Assembly (NCBI GenBank): GCA_017163975.1
Contig: JAFFSR010000366.1
Span: forward strand, 558,001 to 622,000
Source: Anastatus disparis
Taxonomy: Eukaryota > Arthropoda > Insecta > Hymenoptera > Eupelmidae
Direction: 5' to 3'
DNA length: 64,000 nucleotides
Both the position numbers and the translations under genes were made by a program. The notes under the pieces were generated by a model, which saw only the letters and a program-made list of their open reading frames with translations, had not been told where the DNA came from and did no database searches. Positions 21,141 through 32,401 of the stretch are shown here, piece after piece. Position 1 is the stretch's first letter, and each line of letters begins with the position of its first letter.

Positions 21141-21540
21141 GGAAATGTCGGTGAAGTAGACATTTTTAATCTTCTTTTTATATGGTTTTAAATAATTAAT
21201 AAATATTTATGTAAATAATAGATTAATTGATAATTAGTTTTATAATACAAAATTTTCTAACTAAAAATAATTTTTTTTTACAAGAAAAATGATTTAGAAA
21301 TGCTCTATAAATTATTAATAATATTTTCAATGAAAACTTATATAAAACTGATTTTGCAGTGAAAAAAATTAGATTTATTCTATAGGATAATTAAAGTATT
21401 AATAATTAAGTAAATCAATTAGATATTATTTTCACAAAATATAAAAGAATTAATTTTTTAATACAAAAAAATAATTATACTGACCTCTAATTATTTTTAA
21501 TAAAAAAAAAAACTTTGGTGGTTTCCACGTATACATTTTT
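21141..21540. other. AT-rich sequence with no gene recognised
   Basis: I see nothing supportable here beyond AT-rich sequence between the AAGCTT field and the SINE-like element. Confidence 0.55.
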
Positions 21541-21579
21541 TACATGTTTCTACGTATCCTACCACACCTTTATTTATCT

Positions 21580-22003
21580 TTTTCATTCCAGTTTACCCCC
21601 CTACCTACCCCTATATACACGGCACCCCTATATATACCCACCCCCTATATACACCGACCCATTCCGCATTCGACCGGGGTAATGCCCGTAGAGAAGGAAA
21701 AACCCTCTAGCCAAACCCAGTGGAATAAATGCTTAGGGAAAACCTTCTCCGGAATGGGTCGGTGTATATAGCGAATTCAGTATTAGGTAACCCTTGTACA
21801 AGAGTACCTGCACCGTATTCGCCACACCTCCCGCTCGCATTGTCAAGTGACCAGCACGCCCAAGCGACCGTCACACAAAGCAAGTCCGGACCGGCCACAC
21901 AGAGCACTTGAGCGGTCACCCATCCAAGTACTAACCGTGGCCGATCCGGGTTAACTTTGCAGATCGCCTGGCGCGCGCCGAACCACTCAGCCAACCCGTC
22001 CGT
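21580..22003 (-). mobile_element. SINE with tRNA-like head fused to 5S rRNA-like segment
   Basis: Read on the minus strand from about 22003, the element starts with a tRNA-like stretch (GGTTGGCTGAGTGGTTCGG). A segment matching the internal promoter region of 5S rRNA follows, with CACGGTTAGTACTTGGATGG and GGTGACCGC. The body then runs to about 21580 and includes a 21-bp inverted repeat (21650-21670 against 21751-21771). The GC content is far above that of the neighbourhood. A 5S-type internal promoter is the mark of SINE3-class elements. It is not a functional 5S gene, because only the central part matches. Confidence 0.65.
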
Positions 22004-22144
22004 CTATTTTTAATAATTATTAATAACTTACCATTAATTAACTGTTTCATTTAATTTTACAAATGCTGAAAAGAATATAAAAGACAAAGTTTATGTTACG
22101 TAAACTATATAAATAAGAAATGATCAGTGTTCGTAACAAGCGTA

Positions 22145-22214
22145 CCGTAGCGTAATGGGTAGCGTTGATGCTTCGTAATCTGTAGGTCATGGATTCGAGC
22201 CCCGATCAGGTCGA
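22145..22214 (+). repeat. tRNA-like sequence, probably SINE head or tRNA pseudogene
   Basis: There is an A-box-like GTAGCGTAATGGGTAGCG and a B-box-like GGATTCGAGCC with suitable spacing. CTTCGTAA between them resembles an anticodon loop that would read CGT. The anticodon and T stems pair poorly, so I do not call a working tRNA. Confidence 0.45.
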
Positions 22215-22235
22215 AAATTTTTCTTGCGTTTTTTT

Positions 22236-22680
22236 ACTGAAAGCTTCTATGAAATCTTTCTGTAAGATTTAAGGGAATCTATATGTAAGACTAACAAAAG
22301 CTTTATATATATCTTACTAAAATCTTTTATTTAGATTCCTTGGAAGCTTACCAACGTCTTACGAGAAAGCTTCGTAAAAGGTTCCCTAGAAGATTACAAC
22401 AATCTTTCTCGGAATATTTCTGACAGCTAGTTTGTCCTAGACATTTTAAGCTTACTGGAAGCTTCCATCGAAGCTTTTTACAAGGTTTCAAGGAACATAT
22501 ATGTAGGACTCTAGAAAGTTTTGTAAATATTTTACTGTAATCTTTTATTCAGATTCTTTGGAAGCTTACCATCGTCTTTCGGGAAAGCTTCTTGAAAGAT
22601 TCCTTAAAAGATTATAACAATCTTTCTCGGAATATTTCTGACAGCTAGTTTGTCCCAGACATTTTAAGCTTACAGGTAGT
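22236..22680. repeat. Tandem repeat of about 219 bp, two copies, AAGCTT-rich
   Basis: TGACAGCTAGTTTGTCC occurs at 22421 and 22640, and the sequences preceding each (ending AATCTTTCTCGGAATATTTC) match over roughly 200 bp. The composition is the same as in the field at 19270-21140, so this is its continuation on the far side of the SINE. Confidence 0.7.
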
Positions 22681-22689
22681 GTGGGTTTT

Positions 22690-23090
22690 AATCTTTTATA
22701 TATCCTTAGGAGTATTAGCTAATCTTAATAAATATTCTGAATAAATTTGATGATTTTCATTTATATAATATTCTGCTATTGGCTCACATATTTGTATTTT
22801 ATATTGTATAATTTCATTAACATCACATTTATATGTTCCGATACTTTATCCCAATTATTATATACAAGTTTTTCGTCATTTTCGCCAATGTATGAATTTA
22901 TAATATTATTTAATCGAGAAATTTCTGTATCACCTAAAATATTATAATTTTGACTTTTTAAATAATATTCGTATTCTTCTTAATAATTAAAATGATCTTC
23001 AATTTGATTATTTAAATTTTCCATCATTTGTTGATTAGTGGCATTATCTACTTCAACATGATTGCCTTTTATTAGATTCCATTCCATCAT
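22690..23090 (-). pseudogene. Helitron-associated small ORF, second homolog, broken
   Basis: On the minus strand the frame opens at 23090 with MMEWN and continues with NQQMMENLNNQIEDH, EEYEYYLKSQN and RLNNIINSYIGEN, parallel to the ORF at 3540-3949. Frameshifts and stops follow. The C-terminal end is diverged where the AAGCTT-rich repeat begins. No helicase is seen beside it, so either a Helitron fragment was left here or the ORF moved on its own. Function is unknown. Confidence 0.55.
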
Positions 23091-23122
23091 TTTTGTTTAT
23101 ATTATTTATGTATGCATGCGTA

Positions 23123-23938
23123 TATGAGCAAATCTCTTGAGTATTTAACTTATAGTGTCACTTTTTTTTAACAATTTTTAAAAAGCTTCTATTCCGTTAG
23201 TTTGAACAGCACACGATTGTTTCTGGTCTCAAATTTTTCATTTTATATCTAAAAAATAAACCTTTTTTTTTTATAAAGCTATATTAAAAGTTATTTTTGA
23301 AATTTGTTTAAATTTATCAATTTTTTATGAAAAATCACGGTTTTGCATATATTTTGTATAAAAAGAGCAAAATTTTTCACTTTTCTAGTAAATTTAAAAA
23401 ATAAATCAAAAAAAATAATCAAAAAAACTGTGAGACTATTTGTTTAACTTAAAAAGAAAAAATTTAAGCCTAAATAGAGTATTGTGCGACGTGAATAGCT
23501 TTGCAAATAGTAATTTTTACATGAAGATAAAACACAAGCTTTTCATGGTTATTACTCAGTTGTTCGAAATGGCACATAACCCTATTTAGGCTCAAAATTT
23601 TTCTTTTCAAGTTAAGAAAATAGTCTCACAGTTTTTTTGTTTATTTTTTTTAAGTTATTTTTGAAATTTACTTAAAAAGTGAAAAATTTTGCTTTTTTTA
23701 TGCAAAATTTATGCAAAACCGTGATTTTTCATTAAAAAATTGATACATTTAAACAAATTTCAAAAATAACTTTTAATATAGCTTTATAAAAAAATGTGGT
23801 TTATTTTTTAGATGTAAAATGAAAAATTTGTGACCAGAAACAGTCATGTGCTATTCAAACTAACGGAATAGAAGCTTTTTAAAAATTGTTAAAAAAAAGT
23901 GACACTATAAGTTAATACTCAAGAGATTTGCTCATATA
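23123..23938. mobile_element. Foldback element of about 816 bp
   Basis: The ends TATGAGCAAATCTCTTGAG and CTCAAGAGATTTGCTCATA are inverted repeats that extend inward for about 350 bp with few differences. TA repeats flank both ends. The centre is unique. There is no coding capacity, and Tc1/mariner-like TA targeting is inferred. Confidence 0.75.
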
Positions 23939-23941
23939 TAG

Positions 23942-24317
23942 CGTGTCCAAAAAGTAATGATACACCTAAGAAATTTCCAAAGTTGACAATTTTTTCAATC
24001 AGGTAAAGGTTGTTCTTGGAGTAACTTTTTACGAGGTATCCGATAGTGACCTTGAATCTCATTTTCGAGGTTATTTTGAGGTCAACCTCATTTTTTAAAA
24101 TGGGAACCCCACTTTTTATAGCAGAATCGAAAAGTAGGGGTTCCCATTTAAAAAAATGAGGTTGACCTCAAAATAACCTTGAAAATGAGATTCAAGGTCG
24201 AATCCAAGGTCACTATCGGATACCTCGTAAAAAGTTACTCCAAGAACGACCTTCACCTGATTGAAAAAATTATTAACTTTGGAAATTTCTTAGGTGTATC
24301 GTTACTTTTTGGACACA
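23942..24317. mobile_element. Palindromic MITE of about 376 bp
   Basis: The terminal repeat GTGTCCAAAAAGTAATGATA and its complement at the right end bound arms of about 170 bp that are almost perfect inverted repeats (for example GAGGTTGACCTCA-type sequence near the centre). It directly abuts the foldback element to its left. The termini and AT-rich flank suggest a mariner-type MITE. Confidence 0.75.
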
Positions 24318-27300
24318 TAAGTGGTATTTCCACGCCACCATAATTTTTTTTATTTTTATTAATTTTAATAATTCTTCTATTATTTTAAATAAATTTATAT
24401 TTATAATATTCATATTTTTTAAATAAAAATCATAAATAATTCCCCAAATATGTAAAATTTAAACATTATAATCACCACACTCGTGACAGCAGCCAGGGCC
24501 GCCGTAAGAAACCAACAAAGAAATAATTCTGTTGTGTTCTTGTTTTCGGTGCTGAGCCCAGGATGTACACAGCTGATTATATGGTCCCTTGCCAAGTAGC
24601 CATAAGTGTTGAACTATCAGCTGACGGCACTGACTGAGAAACAACTATTTATACACACACTCACACAATCAGCAAGTAGCGCGACCGACACCTACTGGCA
24701 GAAGACGGTCATACTACGTCTAGGAAGCAAAAGAGCAGTTCCAACGGCTAAAATAAAAAGACATGTGCTTGCGCAAATATACTATTATGGCACTCGCGTG
24801 GTATAGTCAAAAGAAAGAAAGAGAGACAGAGAGAAACAGAAATATAAAGATGTAATAAGCGAAGTCGATAAAGTAGGGTATAGACACGCGTATGGTAAAA
24901 AGATATTAAATAGATAAAAAACTCAATCATATTATAAAAGGGGGGAATGAACTACGTATAGAATAGTGTAGGCGTAGATATAATTTAGAGGGCGCTCGCG
25001 TATGATTAAGATTAGAACGAAAAGTCAAATAATAAATTTCTTCTTCAAAATGTTTTGTTTTAATTTTATAAATGGCGCTGTTGTACATTAACGAATGTTT
25101 TTCTCTTTCTATAATTAAAAAAAGTATTGTAATATCGTGAATCAATTAAATATTAATAAGGTAAAAATTATTTAAACAATTTAATAAATGAATAATTAAA
25201 AATTTAATGCTTGTTAGAAATAGAAATCTTGATAAATTGAATGAATAATTATTCATATTTAATACCTCATTTTAATCTAATTGAATCACGCGCGTAGAGG
25301 GCGTAATTGCGGAATGATAAAATACTATACTAGTAAAGGAAATAGAAAGCGAATTTCACTAAACGAGTAACAAACTACACCAGTGTAATTAAATTATTAA
25401 ACGAAAAGAAACTGATTTAATTTGGAAGTTGCCAGGTAGAAAGAGATAGTAGATAGGACGTAATGAGAGTAACAAAGAGAGCAATAAAGAACAAGAAGCA
25501 ACCGACGCTCTACGTTCGCTTCCTTCTTTTTCGTACCTCATTGTGGTTTCATCAGTCACACTGTGCAGTCGCGTAATTATTTTTAATTACTAAACCCTTA
25601 GAACTAGTTGTTAAATTTTGTTTTGAAGTTGGATTTGTTTTTAATTGTTACATAGTTAATTTTAGAGAATTCATTCTAAGTTTTTTTTTCTTTTCTTCGT
25701 CTTTTCTTCGAATTTTAATCCCGTTCTCGGCTTATTGATACAAGCACCACTGTACGTTACATATGCTTTCTTCACAATGATATTAAAAACTTCCATCGTT
25801 AATTAGAATCGCAATAATAGCATAAATACGGTGTTAAATAAAATAAATAATAAAAATATTCCGGTCCACAGCACAGCGAACGATCACCAAGCTTGAGGGC
25901 GGCCATTTTCTCGCTGAGGAAATAGTTTTTTTTGTTGAACGGAAAAGGAAAAAGGGAATTATGGAGGCTATCATAAAGGTACATTCATTCATTAATTAAA
26001 AGCCAAATTTCTTTTTCATGCAATTTCAACTTTCTTTTGTTTATAAGTTATCTTAAAAAAGAAAGAATTAGAAAAGAAAGATTCTAATAAGTAAGATAGT
26101 GAAAGATAATAATAGTTTTTCTCGCAATAAAATAAGATCTTTCTCTCTCGCACATTATTGAAGAAAAAAATTTTTAATGAATTCACACTGAAGTCGTTAT
26201 TGATTAAATAAAAAAAATAAAAGAAAAAATTAGAGAGAAAATTAGCGGAAGTTCATGGCAGGCTATAAGTATAGCCACGTGGACACCTAATCTAAAAACT
26301 TTTTTGAAGAAATTCTTTTGCGTTTGTATGGTGAATATTGTGTATATGGTTCAATTATTGTAATAGAATCAGTTCGTAAATTGTGATTAAAGTAAAAACA
26401 GTTAAGTTTAACAAGTGAATTTTTTTTACCTAACCTAAAATCAAGTATTATAAAAGTAAAAATTATTGATTTAATTATTGGTATATTTCTATTTAAATTA
26501 AAATTTGTGATCGGGTTTATCTATTTATAAAGTTTTTTTTCCGTTCTTTTTGTTGCACTTTACCATAGTGAATTTTAACTATCAATAGTTTAATTAATAT
26601 ATTTTTTTTAAACTGTTCTTCTCAAACTAAATTTTTTTTTGTATGTTTAATTTATAAAATTATTTTAATTTTTCTTTGATAAAAATGAGTATGAACTCGA
26701 AGTGATTTAAAGTTTAGAGAATTGCTTCAATCATATAGTTTGTATTTTTGATAAAAAGTAAAAGAGTTAATAAACTAAGATGATGCTAAAAGCTTTATAA
26801 GATCAATCTGTCACACACAAAGTTCATTGGAACGAGATAATCAGTGAGGCCCAGAGTGATTCGAGGAAGGAAGTCGACACTAGTGCCACCAACTGGATAT
26901 CTGCGCAATCTAACATACGCACTGCTGTTAGAGCCGCCACCCTTACATAACCTAAAAACCCTGAGCACGTGTTGCTGTCGCTGATCAATTATAATTTTAT
27001 TGAGTTAAAATTAGTTTATTACTATTGTTTAAAATTCTAATTAATAATTTTCTTTCACATTTAATAGTTTTACAATTAAATCCAAAAGTTATTAATTTTT
27101 TTGATGAAATAGTCTATGGATATTTTAAAGATTTGCTCTTAACCTATAGACTACCGGAAAATCAATATTTTGACGCATGATGTCAAAAAGGCAGTAAATT
27201 AAATTAGTTAGTATAAAAGCAATTCTTTTGTGAATATCTTTGAAAAAAGTTCATTAAGAATCAATTAAAATTCTTAAAAGAATTTTAATTTTCAATAATA

Positions 27301-27325
27301 GTTTTGACTGAGAAAAAAATAATTT
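24318..27325. other. 3 kb without a recognised gene
   Basis: There are no convincing open frames. Local islands of higher GC (about 24470-24790, 25480-25600, 25860-25980 and 26810-26960) stand out from the AT-rich background and could be parts of a host gene's untranslated exons or promoter. One short ATG frame at 25962 (MEAIIK) precedes GTACATT. I cannot support a gene model. Confidence 0.5.
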
Positions 27326-27343
27326 ATTGTTAAAGGACAAGGA

Positions 27344-28242
27344 TTGTATAGTGGAATTGCTTTCATGTTAACTGATATTCATATATTAGCATTTAATAAT
27401 ATTTCAAACCGGTGCACCTCATTCAACATGCAATTTACTTCACTAATTCAAAGACCACAATATATTAATTCAGTATCGATTGATGGAAAATTTATACAGT
27501 TATTATTTCCCGGAAATTTAGAAAAGGGTCACCGGATTTGTGTGTATTATAATAATAAGGTAATTCATATATATGACAGTTTAAATCTTAAATATCTACA
27601 AGATGAGCATAAGATTTAAATAAACAGATTATTTTCAAACAAATAAGAATTGAGCATAGTATTCGAAACAGTGCAATCACAAACAAATAATTATTGTTGT
27701 GGCGTTTTTGCAATTGTTTTTGCTGTTGCAATACTTTATAATTTAGGTCCATGTCGTTTAAGATATGATGTTTCTCAAATGCGATAACGTTTATCAAGGA
27801 TTTTTAAAACGCAACAAATAAGAATGTTTTTAGTTTTACAAAATTATAATAATGCAAATATTAGATACGATAATCCACCGGACATGATATGGAGAAGTTT
27901 TTGTCACGAGCAACGTGTAAATCGAATACCGTTAAATTTAGATTTCGCCAAGCTTGAACTTATAAAAAAAAACTCACAAATGCATTTATCGGGAAAACAA
28001 AAAAAGATCATGGAAATGTATCGTATTCAAAAGAATTCGAATCATGAAACAATTTTGATGGAAATTGACAATGACATTTCAGATACAAATTTTTTAAAAC
28101 CAGATAATGATATAATGGGAATCGAATGATATCAACTTAAATTATAACGATAATAAAATTAGGACAGTTGAGATTAAATTAAATGGAGAAAAAAAAGAAT
28201 CAAAAGAAATAGATGAAAAAGAAGCTTTATTTGTAACAGGAC
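27344..28242 (+). pseudogene. Ulp1/SENP-like (C48) cysteine protease, broken
   Basis: The frame contains FTSLIQRPQYINSVSIDGKF, KGHRICVYYNNKVIHIYDSL, then after a frameshift TVQSQTNNYCCGVFAIVFAV. This fits the His-Asp-Gln-Cys layout of Ulp1-family proteases: His in KGHRI, Asp in IYDSL, Gln in VQSQ, Cys in CCG. A downstream segment of about 100 residues, with RYDNPPDMIWRSF and LSGKQKKIMEMYRIQK, is basic and unrecognised. A TAA at about 27617 and further frame changes break the gene. In eukaryotes such proteases process SUMO-like tags. Its role in a Helitron is unknown; Helitron-type elements more often carry OTU-type proteases, so the association is noteworthy. Confidence 0.6.
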
Positions 28243-28246
28243 TTAA

Positions 28247-28649
28247 GAGCATGACGAAGCTGCCCGCCTTCTAATAATATTTCCAATCCTAACTTATGAA
28301 TAAACAATGCGTTTAATCAAGTTTTTTTGCTACAAAGCAAAAATTTGTAAGATTAAACTCTAGTGCAGACAACTCAAGAAATCCATCAAAATATTAGACA
28401 TATAAAGTTATAATAAAAACTTTCAATCTTTCGTATTTGAAGGTTAGGTTTATCGAATTTGATATCTAATTTCCAATACAAGCTCATGAAAAAATAACAA
28501 GTCCAAATGATTTTTTATTTTAACAAAAATTATTGTATTTATATAGCTTTAGTGTGGACAAGTCATTATACTTGTTTCATTTATGAATTTAAAAAGATAT
28601 TGATAAAATAAAAAAAGCAAAACTCAAGTGCTGCACTTTCTACATTCCG
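28247..28649 (+). mobile_element. TTAA-flanked MITE, family 3, copy A (403 bp)
   Basis: TTAA lies at 28243-28246 and 28650-28653. The left end is GAGCATGACGAAGCTGC and the right end's complement is CGGAATGTAGAAAGTGC. It is the same family as 19376-19777 (inverted) and 49606-50008. Confidence 0.85.
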
Positions 28650-29299
28650 TTAATAGGAAAATGGTAACAGAATAATCACATAAATATAAAGAAATTTCAG
28701 AAAAAGACATTATTATGAAAATGCAAGAAAAAAAAGAAATGATGAATTAGAACTAAGACATGTTCAAGAAACTTTACGTAATAAAAAAGCTTATATGAAA
28801 ATGAAAAAAGAACAACCATACACTGAGAGAAAATTCATGCTAATAGAGCATGCGAACTGCTATCTATGCGAGTATATAAAACATTGATACAAATATGACA
28901 GGTGTGAGAAGCTCTATTAGTATTGGATTACCTTATACTAAAAAAGATGGTATGAAGAGTAACTAAAGCATGAACGGCATTCACTGATGACTCGCGTGGT
29001 ATACTTCGATGACTCCCCACTCTCATATCCTTTGTTTGCTTGAGTCGCCTCCTCTTTTAGGTGGCGACGCGAGCAAACACGGCTGGTCTATACCCAAAAT
29101 CATGTCGCAAATTTCGTTAACGTATTTTCGTTGCGTGAATCTTTTTTTTCTTTTCTTTTCTTTTTTTTATGAGGGAAGAGACATTATAAATATAATCTGT
29201 TAAACTTTATAACCATCAATAATTAATTATTAACTTACAATTTAATTAATTTAAACAGCTGGGGGGCAGATGAGCATGTACGATTTTACGCCAGAGATG

Positions 29300-29375
29300 T
29301 TTCGAAGTAGCGTTGGTCTAGTGCGTAACTTTCTCGCTTTCCTTTTGGAGTACGCGTGTTCAACTCTCGGCTAGG
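29300..29375 (+). repeat. tRNA-like sequence in the left arm
   Basis: A-box-like TAGCGTTGGTCTAGTGCG and B-box-like GTTCAACTC are spaced as in a tRNA, followed by a T-rich run that could end Pol III transcription. It is probably a tRNA-derived SINE head or pseudogene. Confidence 0.45.
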
Positions 29376-29570
29376 GTCACTTTTTTTAATTTTTTTTTAT
29401 TGTTTTAATATGTTTTATTCCTTTTTATATTTATTTTTTTTTAGATTTTGTATTTTTTTAATAATTTTAAAATTTAATTTTTCACAAGTACGCTCGTTTT
29501 TTTCAGTGAAAATTTTTTAAAAATAAATTATTCTTTACAGGTAGTAATTACAAATGTTGATAAATAAATA

Positions 29571-29700
29571 ATAGTAATGTTTATTTTATAATAGTAATGT
29601 TTATTTTATAATAGTGATTTTTAATTTATAATAGTGATGTTTATTTTATAATAGTGATGTTTATTTTATAATAGTGATGTTTATTTTATAATAGTATAGT
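29571..29700 (+). repeat. 20-bp tandem repeat, about 6.5 copies
   Basis: The unit ATAGTGATGTTTATTTTATA repeats exactly every 20 bp from 29571, with a few substitutions (GTAATG in the first two units). It sits in the spacer of the large palindrome. Confidence 0.9.
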
Positions 29701-30036
29701 TTAATTTATTTATAATTTAGTTTATAAAATTTACAATAAATAAAACTGAGGTATTAATATTTATGTTATAATATACATTGTATATTGAAGTATGTTTATA
29801 AAGACAAAATTGAACTATAGTATTGTAAACATCACTATTATTTATTTATTAATATTTTAAATTATTTTCTATATAAAATAATTTATTTAAAAATATTAAT
29901 AAAAAAAACGAGCATACTTTAAGTGACTTGTGAAAAAATAGATTTTAAAATTAATAAAAAAATAGAAAATAAAAAAAATATGAATAAAAAAAAGCAATAA
30001 AAACTATTGAAATAATAAAAAAAAAAGTTTAAAAAA

Positions 30037-30114
30037 GTGGTTCTAACCAAGAGTTGAACTCGCGTACTCAAAAGAAAAAGCGCGAACATTACGCACTAGA
30101 CCAACGCTACTTCG
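30037..30114 (-). repeat. tRNA-like sequence in the right arm
   Basis: This is the inverted-repeat partner of 29300-29375. On the minus strand it shows GTAGCGTTGGTCTAGTGCG and GAGTTCAACTC, with a few base differences from the left-arm copy. Confidence 0.45.
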
Positions 30115-30817
30115 AAATATCTCTGGCGTAAAATCGTACATGCTCATTTGCCCCCCAGCGGTTTAAAATAATTAAATTTTAAGTTAAAAATTAATTATTT
30201 AAAGTTAAAAAGTTTAACAGGTTATATTTATAACGTATCTCCCTTCATAAAAAAAGAAAAGAAAAGAAATAAAAGATTCACGCTACGAAAATACGTTAAC
30301 GAAATTTGCAACATGATTTTGGATATCGACCAGCCGTGTTTGCTCGCGTCGCCACCCAAAAGAGGAGGCGACTTGAGCAATAGAAGAATGCCATAGTTAG
30401 CAGTAAACAGAGAATAGTGGACAAGCCACGTTTACTTCCTTCGCGTCCCATGAGAGGATACAGCGCTAGCTATCGAAGGATATTTGAGTGGGGAGTTACT
30501 AAAGCATGTAAACAAACAGTTTTTGGATAGCACAAACTCCGTAAGAGTAGATCGCGCTGTTATGAAAGCATAGGATATTACTTACTAACTTTGGATATGT
30601 AAACTAAATGCTCTATTGGCATGAATTTTCTCTCAGTGTATAAATATAAACAAAAATTAGAAAATACTAAGATGACAAAATGGCAATTCGAGGAAACAAT
30701 GAGTACTGATAAATTGGAACAAATATGTGCGAATGAGGCTCTACGCAGAAAAGAAGCTTGTATAAAAATTAAAGAAAAACAATCGAAAAAATATGAAGAA
30801 AAATTAGAAAATACTAA

Positions 30818-31514
30818 CCAGGAGAGTGTCTGAGTTGCGGGTCACAGATCTTGATGAAACTTTGGGATAAGTATTAAGGTACCAAAAAATGAGTAAAGTT
30901 ACAGCGGTACGGTCTAACGCTTCGAAAAACTGACGTTATGGACGATTATAGTCTTATTTTCGGAAAAATATGAAAAAAAAACTCCTAATTAAAGTGTAAA
31001 TAATTCTGTCTAGAAATGTCTTTATTAAATCCACAATAACTGTAATGAAAGCAGAGAAAGCAAGCTTTAATTTGCCAGTTTCCGAATTTAAAAATAATAA
31101 TTAGAACTAAAGTTATGCTTGTTTAAAGTTAAGCATAAAAAAAGTACTAAAAATCACCATTCTTCAAAATTTAGACTATTTTTGGTACTCTCTTACTGCT
31201 CAATTTCAAATAAGCATAACTCTAGTTCTAATTATTATTTTTTAATTCGGAAACTGGCAAATTAAAGTTTGCTTTTTCTGCTTTCATTACAGTTATTGTG
31301 GATTTAATAAAGACATTTCTAGACAGAATTATTTACACTTCAATTAGGAGTTCTTTTTTCATATTTTTCTGAAAATAAGACTATAATCGTCCATAACTCC
31401 AGTTTTTTGAAGCGTTAGACCGTACCGCTGTGGCTTTACTCATATTTTGGTACCTTAATACTTATCACGAAGTTTCATCAAGATCTGTGGCCCGCAACTC
31501 AGACACTCTCCTGG
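30818..31514. mobile_element. Foldback element of 697 bp with TAA target duplication
   Basis: The ends CCAGGAGAGTGTCTGAG and CTCAGACACTCTCCTGG are perfect inverted repeats at the edge of arms of about 300 bp. TAA is duplicated (30815-30817 and 31515-31517). The 3-bp TWA-type duplication suggests a Harbinger-type non-autonomous element. Confidence 0.8.
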
Positions 31515-32401
31515 TAAGATAACAAAATTGAAATTCAAGAAAAAAATGAGTATTGATAAATTAGAACAAATACGTGCAAATGGGGCTTTACGTAAGAAAG
31601 AAGCTTATATAAAAATTAAAGAAAAAAAACAAAAAAATATAAAGAAAAATTTTAAAATACTAAAATTACATAAATGAAATCAAAGATAAAAAAGGGTACT
31701 GATAAAATGGAACAAATACGTACAAATAAAGCTACACGTAAGAAAAAAGCTTACATAAATATGAAAGAAGAACAACCTAATAAATATAAAAAAATAGAAA
31801 ATATTAAGATATAAAAAATAAAATCAATTGAAAATAGAGATACCAATGAATTGAAAAAACTGCATGAAAAAGAAAAATTACGCAAAAAAGAGACTTATAG
31901 AAAAGTTATTAGTGAACATTATAATGAATGTGAGAGAATGGTACAAATTAAAAATCAAAAATTAGTAAATGCCGTTATTATTAAGAAAACACAAGTAAAA
32001 AATGATTGTTACCAATTAAAGAATCACGCACAAAGTGTAAACAAATAGAAAATGATGACAATAAACATGTTAATAATGATACTACAATAAATAAACCAAT
32101 AGATGGAAAAAAGCGAAAACACAAATCTGATTCTTATTAATTAAAGCTATTATTTATTAAGTGTAAACGATTAAAAATTGAAGATAATAATTATAATAAA
32201 AATTACGATAGTAATAATTATTATAATAACAATCATAATATTGTATTGAACAAAGTTATTGATAAAACAATAAAGGGTAAAGTAGAAAAAAAATCAAAGA
32301 CATTAAATAAAAAAATATTAACTGAAAAAATGAATTCAAAACTGATTGTTTGTATAGCAAATATATATTTCGATGAGAATCTCATATCTGAAAATAACAT
32401 T

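Larger units (their letters stand above)
28821..30638. mobile_element. Large palindromic TIR element (1.8 kb) with TA target duplication
   Basis: The terminal repeats are CACTGAGAGAAAATTCATGC and its complement, flanked by TA (28819-28820, 30639-30640). Arms of several hundred bases (about 29010-29510 and 29905-30500) are inverted repeats, each carrying a tRNA-like sequence. The loop holds a 20-bp tandem repeat. No transposase is seen. CACTG ends next to TA point to a Tc1/mariner-type non-autonomous element, by inference. Confidence 0.75.
28654..32060 (+). pseudogene. Lysine-rich coiled-coil repeat region of the Helitron protein
   Basis: About five copies of a repeat of roughly 45-50 residues can be read. 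They carry LRNKKAYMKMKKEQ (28760), DKLEQICANEALRRKEACIK (30710), DKLEQIRANGALRKKEAYIK (31555), DKMEQIRTNKATRKKKAYIN (31705) and ELKKLHEKEKLRKKETYRK (31850). The high Lys/Glu content predicts a coiled coil or basic DNA-binding tail. Helitron proteins often carry basic repeats ahead of the zinc finger. Two inserted elements and several frameshifts split the region. Confidence 0.6.

Noticed and set aside
21707..21994. A 95-codon minus-strand frame in GC-rich DNA
   Set aside because: It coincides with the tRNA/5S-derived SINE. The open frame reflects GC content, not coding.
22145..22214. A functional tRNA gene
   Set aside because: The A and B boxes look reasonable, but the anticodon and T stems do not pair well. 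A SINE head or pseudogene is more likely.
27344..28242. Polinton (adenovirus-type) protease
   Set aside because: The arrangement KGHRI, IYDSL, QSQTNNYCCG fits Ulp1-type proteases better, and the following sequence leads into Helitron domains, not Polinton genes.
28654..32060. CRISPR-like or satellite interpretation of the regular repeats
   Set aside because: The repeats are protein-level (Lys/Glu coiled coil) with variable DNA, and no spacer structure exists. The genome is eukaryotic.
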